Of a DNA stretch of 64,000 bases, positions 60,501 through 64,000 are shown piece by piece (within the stretch, counting starts at the first letter, position 1; the number at the start of each line of letters is the position of its first letter). This stretch comes from Asterias amurensis. Taxonomy: Eukaryota; Echinodermata; Asteroidea; Forcipulatida; Asteriidae. The DNA lies in NCBI RefSeq assembly GCF_032118995.1, contig NC_092669.1, forward strand, positions 3,285,501 through 3,349,500. The letters run 5' to 3'. The translations under genes were made by a program, and so were the position numbers. The notes under the pieces are model-generated. The model worked only from the letters and a program-made list of their open reading frames with translations. It did not search any database and had not been told where the DNA came from.

Positions 60501-63500
60501 TCAGATTTAGAACTTGAGGTCTCGAAATCAAGCATCTGAAAGCACACAACTTTGTGCGACAGGGGTGTTTTTTCTTTCATTATAACGCAACTTTGACAAC
60601 CGATTGAGCTCAAACTTTCGCAGGTTTGTTATTTTATGGATATGTTGTGATAAACAAAGTGAGAAGACTTGTCTTTGCCAATTACCAGATTACCAATAGT
60701 GTCCAGTGTCTTTAAGGTGTGTGCTATAGACCATGTGAACTTTATTTACAATAAGTGTGACCTTGTACTTTCTTTGAGTATTCTGGCAGGCAAGATACTT
60801 CACTGGTCCTATGGGAAAGTTGACATTTTGTGTCATAATTTCCACATAAAACCAAGAGTTGTGAAAGTAAAAACTGGACAAGTTTTGAGATGTGCCCCCC
60901 TTTCGTCATATCAAAAGTTTATTAGAATCAGACAGTGCAGTCTCCATAAAATAGAAGATTTTACATTGTGTGTGTTTTCTTCCATTGAGCTGTGTACACA
61001 TCGTGCCTGCAGGAAGTCCAGGCTTTGTGGCTCTTTTGTAAACATGTCACAGGTCACATCGTCTACAGGAGCCTGGCTGGTACAGCAGAATACACTATAT
61101 GTATCTTTCCCACTTCAAATCTAGACTCTGCCACTGACCGCCCGCCCCTGATGCGCCACAGTGTCGTCTCAGGCATTTGATTTCATTTTGGATGTTATGA
61201 AAAGAAGAAAAAAAAACGTTTCGTTTTCTGTGTCCTCATCATAACTTGTCAATTTGTTTCCTTTTGTCGTACAGTTTAATTATTGAAGCAGATGAGAAAT
61301 GCTTAGAAGACTCAATATCAGAGGCGATGTTGGAAGCAACCCTCACCCCACCCCAAACACCCGTGAGCATTGGTAGCAATAAAAGAGGTAAGACTTAAAT
61401 CCTCTCACGATACACCATTCAAAACCATTCTAAATTCACTAACCTTTACAACACCAATGGTTTTTGTACACACTCGGCCATGTCGGCAGTACCATTTGAG
61501 CAGTGATGTTGATAAGCTGTATCATAACACCCCTTACAAATATTGTACCTTTTCATTGGTTTAGAGAGCGTCCAGAATGTGTCTTAGTTTTTCTAGGAAC
61601 GGCAGCCGTGTGATAGTGCATCGTTTGCCATGCAGTACCCAGACGTCTTTTTACCCACCTCCAACCCAATCAGCTGGGCATCTGTGTATCTGAACTGCAT
61701 GTATTAACGTACCCAGACGTCTTTTTACCCACCTCCAACCCAATCAGCTGGGCATCTGTGTATCTGAACTGCACGTACGAATGTTAAGTGTACGAGGATG
61801 ATAAACTGTCAGTTGGGGTGTTATAGAACACATATTGACTGCTTTTACTCGTGCTATGGTTGAAACTCCGACTCCGAGGTGATCCCCGGAGTGTTCTATT
61901 TTCCCGAGGCGCAGAAGCAGTCAATACTTGTATACTACCACTCAACACCTTTCAGATTGTTTCGAGCTGTGCATTGTACCTGTGTGCGTTACCATAGCCA
62001 AATTGTTTCAGATGGTCAGCAAGCTGTTATACAAATCCTGTGGTGTCTATGACATGTATGGTAACCTCGAATCCATGGGCAGATCGTTACTTCAAAGGGA
62101 GCCGTTTCTCACAATGTTTTATACTATCAACAGCTCGCCATTGCTCATTACCTAGTAAGTTTTTATGCTAATGATTATTTTGAGTAAATACCAATCGTGT
62201 CCTCTGCCTTTAAACAAAATTGTCTTTGTTCTTCTTCGTAGTTGTTTCTCACGACTCGTCTAAGATCGCAAGTTCTCCCAGGTCATTACACAGCAGAGCA
62301 CCAACCTCCAAATCAAAATCAGAAACAACAGTCTTAAAAGTAGGTAGCATTAAACAAGCCTTTTAATAAAACAAAAATCTCCTTGAAAAAAATTAATATT
62401 TTCATTCTTTGATTGTACAATTTACGAACCATACCCCTAAAAAAAAAGTCCAAAAATATCCCCATGTATTGTATTTTGAAATGTACGTAAAGCACTTTTT
62501 TTTATTCAGTTAATGCTGTTGTATTTTACTTACATTATTAATGTTTGTTCTCTATTTCTTTCTTTGATTCTGCGATTGTTGTGTTTAAATCTAAAGTATC
62601 TTTGGCCAGAAACCCTCCCTCCCATATACCCCAAAACACCCCACTCTATGCTAACTTGACACCCAAATGTTTTAACTTGTATTGCGACTAAGACAAGTAT
62701 GCCTGTTATTTGTTAATGTTACCCCCAGTGTCTTTGGCCACAGCCCTCCCAAGTACCCCAAAACACCCCACTCTATGCTAACTTGACACCCAAATGTTTT
62801 CACTTGTATTGCGACTAAGACAAGTATGCCTGTTATTTGTTAATGTTACCCCCAGTGTTGTTGGCCACAGCCCTCCCATGTACCCCGAAATACCCCAACT
62901 TGACATGGCACGATAAATATTGCTGTGCTAAACCAGACAAAAACTTGTAGGTTAGCAACAGAATCTTATAAACAATACGTTCATTGATTAAAACAGTTGA
63001 AACATCCACACACAAAAAATTGTTTTAAATTTTATTTCGTTTCGGCAAAAAAGGTTGGCCTTTTGTTATTAAATATTATTAATAATAATATCAAAGTCTT
63101 ATTAAAGGGTCTATGTACATGTACTTTTTCCTAACAAAAAACACACTGTCCACAGATTTACATTAAACTTACACAGTTTGAAGATTATGATAGTAGAAAG
63201 CTTCCCTTGAAATTGTACTTAACATGCTTAATGAGGTGCTCTAGTTTTTGAGAAATGAGTAAAACAAATAATTTTGGTCTCGGTTTTAGCATGTAAAAAC
63301 GTAATAACCAGTTATGATAATTATGGTTTTGGTATAATATCATAATTGGTTAATGGGATTTTACATGCTAAAATAATTTTCGTCTTCCTGAGACGAAAAT
63401 TATTTTGATACTTGTTTTACCCATTTCTCAAAAACTACGCAACCTCAGTTTGTAATATTTGAAGGGAAGCTTTCCACCATCATTATCTTCAAACCCTTTA

Positions 63501-63866
63501 AGCTTAATGTAAATCTGTGAACATTTTGAAAAAGTACCGGAATCCTTTAAAGGCGCTTAGTATATACATTTATACAGAAAGATAGGTCATTGAAGTTATG
63601 AATTCTGAGACCCAATTATGTAGCACCTTACAAGGGTACAAGGGTTTACAAGGTGCTACGGCGCATTCAGCATTATTATTAAAATTATTTTACTACAAGT
63701 TTGAAAAAAAAAGATTAATGTAAAATTGAATTGATTGACTTCATTGGAAGGATAATATTTGATAATTTGATTTGAAATCATCAGGCGTATGGCAGTTCGC
63801 ATCCAACGGCAGCCGCAGTCAGACAAACATCGAAACCAAGTCGAGGGAGAACGAATGATGCCGATA
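48342..63866 (+). CDS. Unrecognised conserved-type gene, 8 exons, continues off window
   Basis: Spliced model of 295 residues so far: 48342-48506, 57056-57190, 57882-57984, 59161-59272, 59847-59924, 61275-61387, 62242-62339, 63785-63866; all phases agree. It starts MGRLTCQCLNISVHTKAVPT. The first ~100 residues look folded and carry C6/C8 (CxC) and C74/C77/C81 (RTCLNCEMECYATH), which could form a zinc site. Residues ~140-200 are charged and helical (LKKTAGDLQDQLTRYLAKEK). From ~225 it becomes Ser/Thr/Pro-rich (LTPPQTPVSIG, SKIASSPRSLHSR) with phosphorylation-type sites. No signal peptide or membrane segment; probably cytosolic or nuclear. I do not recognise the family, and the C-terminus lies beyond the window. 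Confidence 0.72.
48933..49301. repeat. TTAA MITE family D copy
   Basis: TTAAAGCCATTATACACTTTC to GAAAGTGTCCACTGGCTTTAA. Reverse orientation relative to 41423-41768. Confidence 0.88.
49302..50640. other. Intron segment, no gene seen
   Basis: Part of the 8.5-kb first intron. Short frames at 49285-49506 and 49999-50310 have no support. A weak inverted pair (TAGCATGGTTTTAAAAT / TTTTAAAACCATGCTA) lies at 50346-50470. Confidence 0.5.
50640..50998 (-). mobile_element. tRNA-derived SINE, reverse orientation
   Basis: The right end carries the reversed B box (GGGGATTCGAACCCACACTC). The body has GTTAAGTGTCTTGCTCAAGG and the left end TATATAGCGCACGTATC, typical of marine-animal SINEs. A partial copy lies at 63556-63680. 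Confidence 0.8.
51102..51215. repeat. GCCCAGCAC repeat arm, left
   Basis: Matches the reverse complement of 53700-53818 (shared CTCACAATTTTT, GCAGGCCTGC-type and TGCCCAGCACAGATTT cues). Confidence 0.7.
51424..51939 (+). repeat. 29-bp minisatellite, 18 units
   Basis: Unit: TTAACTTGGTCTAGCTACAT followed by GCCCACCAC. There are 17 full units plus a 22-bp partial, essentially identical until the last full unit, which carries two changes. Located in the first intron of the unrecognised gene. Confidence 0.97.
52302..52436. repeat. Palindromic MITE, GTGTCCGAAACG ends
   Basis: AAGGCCGTGTCCGAAACGGC at the left and TCGTTTCGGACACAGCCTTA at the right; the stem includes ACTTCGGCTACAGCTACG. Inserted beside a copy of the 'aggcctggg...ggggcacc' dispersed repeat (52140-52300). 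Confidence 0.85.
52561..52931. repeat. TTAA MITE family A copy, complete
   Basis: TTAAAGGCACTGGACACAA to GTGTCCACTGTCTTTAA. Confidence 0.9.
53700..53818. repeat. GCCCAGCAC repeat arm, right (inverted)
   Basis: AAATCTGTGCTGGGCA ... GGCAGGCCTGC region, reverse partner of 51102-51215. Confidence 0.7.
53844..54140. repeat. Palindromic MITE family I copy
   Basis: TTTACATTAAACTTACAGGG near the left and the reverse (GTAAGTTTAGTGTAAATC) near the right; inner TTTTCGTCTCATGAGAC. Confidence 0.82.
55293..55850. repeat. Palindromic element with GGGCGAATA ends
   Basis: AGTGCTGGGCGAATAGTG at the left and CGAATAATTCGCCCAGGCCTA at the right, with inner GGATATTCGAATA/TATTCGAATATCC stems. About 560 bp, coding-free. 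Confidence 0.75.
56360..56830 (+). repeat. Tandem duplication carrying a SINE tail and partial exon 2
   Basis: Each unit has the SINE tail (CACAGGACTCGGG, AAAGTACTGAG), then a spacer, then TTTGCTATTTTGTCCAG and the first ~50 bases of exon 2. The partial exon copies start at 56472 and 56678; the true exon is at 57056. The copy at 56472 stays open for ~17 codons; the copy at 56678 hits TAA at codon 9. Confidence 0.85.
57056..57190 (+). CDS. Unrecognised gene, exon 2 (Cys cluster)
   Basis: Acceptor CTATTTTGTCCAG, donor GAG/GTGAGT, 45 codons, phase 0 both ends. It encodes AQRCLIRRYPVGNWVVRTCL, then NCEMECYATHISKGL. The acceptor and the first ~50 bases are duplicated twice just upstream (56440-56522, 56650-56730). 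Confidence 0.75.
57221..57388 (-). mobile_element. tRNA-derived SINE, reverse copy
   Basis: Reverse B box GGGATTCGAACCCACGAC and reverse A-box region CCAACTAGACTACTGAGG. Abuts a forward copy head to head, giving a large inverted repeat within intron 2. Confidence 0.82.
57387..57545 (+). mobile_element. tRNA-derived SINE, forward copy (5' clipped)
   Basis: TAAGACACTGCTCTAGAATT, B box GGTTCGAATCC, then the CACAGGACTCGGG tail and GCTAACACACATCGGTGTAT. Confidence 0.82.
57619..57845 (+). mobile_element. tRNA-derived SINE, most complete copy
   Basis: Head CAACCTCAGTAGTCTAGTCGG (A-box-like), B box GGTTCGAATCC, then the tail. It ends with TTAATATTCTTTATC. The anticodon stem is imperfect, so it is a SINE head and not a working tRNA. 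A reversed fragment lies at 59713-59800. Confidence 0.82.
57882..57984 (+). CDS. Unrecognised gene, exon 3
   Basis: Acceptor TCTTTTTCCAG, donor G/GTATGT, phase 0 to phase 1. It encodes GDTAKQEDLQRSTEFSPLYH, then LILRDVNKISSPTL. Confidence 0.75.
58588..58920 (+). mobile_element. tRNA-derived SINE, Leu/Ser-type head
   Basis: A box region GTCATGGTCGAGCGGTTAAG, B box GGTTCGAATCC. The body has GGGGTATAAATGGGTACCTG and CCAATGACCAGGACACTAAT, and ends GCGCTATATATGAACTA. Same family as 13703-13995. Confidence 0.87.
58921..59100 (+). mobile_element. Probable SINE 3' part with ATT tail
   Basis: Ends AAAGCACTATATAAAAAAACTTG, then TTATTATTA. On the minus strand it carries a Glu/Gln-rich frame (LAEQAETSLDDYQRRLNQRS), which I treat as chance or as a retroelement scrap. 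Confidence 0.5.
59161..59272 (+). CDS. Unrecognised gene, exon 4
   Basis: Acceptor TGATACCCAG, donor AA/GTAAGT, phase 1 to phase 2. It encodes LPMTSNQDALKKTAGDLQDQ and the start of a charged helix. Confidence 0.75.
59325..59565. repeat. Family H palindrome copy
   Basis: GGGCCCAATTTTATAGAGCTG to CAGCTCTGTGAAATTAGGCCC. Inner arms pair GGACTACCAACCAAATTTC with its reverse. Confidence 0.85.
59847..59924 (+). CDS. Unrecognised gene, exon 5
   Basis: Acceptor TTTTTCTTGTAG, donor GG/GTAAGT, phase 2 to phase 2. It encodes KKYTEDQQHSYTAVQKKAYR, continuing the helix. Confidence 0.75.
59941..60328. repeat. TTAA MITE family B copy, complete
   Basis: TTAAAGGGAAGGTACACC to GTGTACCTTCCCTTTAA; central stem AGACTTCTAG/CTAGAAGTCT. 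It begins 16 bp after exon 5 of the unrecognised gene. Confidence 0.92.
60325..60715. repeat. TTAA MITE family A copy sharing a TTAA with the family B copy
   Basis: TTAAAGGCAGTGGACACTA at 60325 to GTGTCCAGTGTCTTTAA. The two elements meet at a single TTAA (60325-60328). Confidence 0.92.
60716..61274. other. Intron segment, no gene seen
   Basis: A 151-codon frame crosses 60669-61124, but it starts inside the MITE and has no splice or domain support. Confidence 0.5.
61275..61387 (+). CDS. Unrecognised gene, exon 6
   Basis: Acceptor TTGTCGTACAG, donor G/GTAAGA, phase 2 to phase 1. It encodes LIIEADEKCLEDSISEAMLE, then a TPPQTP motif typical of proline-directed kinase sites. Confidence 0.75.
61636..61780 (+). 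repeat. Two-copy tandem repeat, 74-bp unit
   Basis: TACCCAGACGTCTTTTTACC to CTGAACTGCATG, repeated with near identity (61636-61709 and 61710-61780). Confidence 0.93.
62085..62212. repeat. TTAA MITE right-end fragment
   Basis: AGGGAGCCGTTTCTCACAATG to CGTGTCCTCTGCCTTTAA; ends 29 bp before exon 7. Confidence 0.82.
62242..62339 (+). CDS. Unrecognised gene, exon 7
   Basis: Acceptor TCTTCTTCGTAG, donor AAA/GTAGGT (weaker), phase 1 to phase 0. It encodes a basic Ser-rich segment (VVSHDSSKIASSPRSLHSRA). Confidence 0.65.
62599..62912 (+). repeat. Tandem repeat, ~130-bp unit, 2.4 copies
   Basis: Units start TCTTTGGCCA at 62599 and 62731 and a variant TGTTGGCCACAG near 62859; each has CCCCACTCTATGCTAACTTG. 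Confidence 0.92.
63104..63552. repeat. Palindromic MITE family I copy, longest
   Basis: Arms with CCACAGATTTACATTAAACT and AGCTTAATGTAAATCTGTG; inner stems AACCAGTTATGATAATTATGG and ATTATTTTGGTCTC. It ends with 'aatcctttaaagg'. Confidence 0.85.
63556..63680 (-). mobile_element. SINE fragment related to 50640-50998
   Basis: Shares AAGATAGGTnATTGnAGT and TGAATTCTGAGACCCAATTA, then AAGGTGCTACGGCGCATT. No tRNA head is present. Confidence 0.75.
63785..63866 (+). CDS. Unrecognised gene, exon 8 (last in window)
   Basis: Acceptor GAAATCATCAG, donor A/GTGAGT, phase 0 to phase 1. It encodes AYGSSHPTAAAVRQTSKPSR, then GRTNDAD. The gene continues past the right edge. Confidence 0.65.
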
Positions 63867-63925
63867 GTGAGTATTTCCCGGCCATTCTCTCATCTGACAA
63901 ACGAGGCTTGTTGTGTTCGTACGTC

Positions 63926-63952
63926 GTTCAATTGAATTGAATTGAATTGAAT
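63926..63952 (+). repeat. (GAATT)n microsatellite
   Basis: Five or so ATTGA units just past exon 8. Confidence 0.85.
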
Positions 63953-64000
63953 GGTTTATTCGTCGAGCATATAAAAATACATGAAATTTAAAATCCTTTT

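Noticed and set aside
60669..61124. 151-codon frame in an intron of the unrecognised gene
   Set aside because: Starts inside a MITE, has no domain, no suitable splice sites and random composition.

Overview
This is eukaryotic (animal) nuclear DNA: AT-rich, with multi-exon genes carrying GT-AG introns and a very heavy load of short palindromic transposons (MITEs), tRNA-derived SINEs and LINE scraps. The repeat style and gene content fit a deuterostome marine invertebrate, most likely an echinoderm and possibly a sea star. That assignment is inference and was not tested by any search. All gene models were built by hand from open frames, splice consensus and intron-phase agreement. All four run on the + strand.

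Layout. (A) 1278-19466 is an 11-exon gene for a predicted 1266-residue protein. It has a ~650-residue disordered Ser/Pro-rich N-terminus and C-terminal cyclic-nucleotide-binding domains, and is CNBD2-like. The first domain keeps both the Glu and the Arg that hold the cyclic phosphate. (B) 27116-34636 is a tentative 4-exon gene for a 116-residue secreted, Cys-containing protein with basic cleavage sites, resembling a peptide precursor. (C) ~38129-44981 is a gene with a 5' UTR exon and three coding exons (696 residues). It derives from a piggyBac transposase: the N-terminal domain and the C-terminal Cys-rich zinc domain remain, but the DDD catalytic core is not recognisable. It looks like a domesticated host gene. 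(D) 48342 to beyond the right edge is a gene of at least 8 exons for a protein I do not recognise, with CxC and CxxC cysteine pairs and a charged helical segment.

Between and inside these genes lie about 25 copies of a TTAA-flanked MITE superfamily (start AGGCAGTGGACAC or AGGGAAGGTACAC), a second TTAA-flanked near-perfect palindrome (3 copies), and related families. Some elements look like hybrids built from exchangeable arms. Other repeats include two hairpin elements with 10-12 bp target duplications, a hAT-like MITE, an 18-copy 29-bp minisatellite, two LINE 3' ends on the minus strand, and several tRNA-type SINEs. In gene D, a SINE-rich tandem duplication has copied the splice acceptor and first ~50 bases of exon 2 twice upstream of the real exon. 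The most notable pairing is the broken piggyBac-derived gene lying among many non-autonomous elements that use the piggyBac-type TTAA target.
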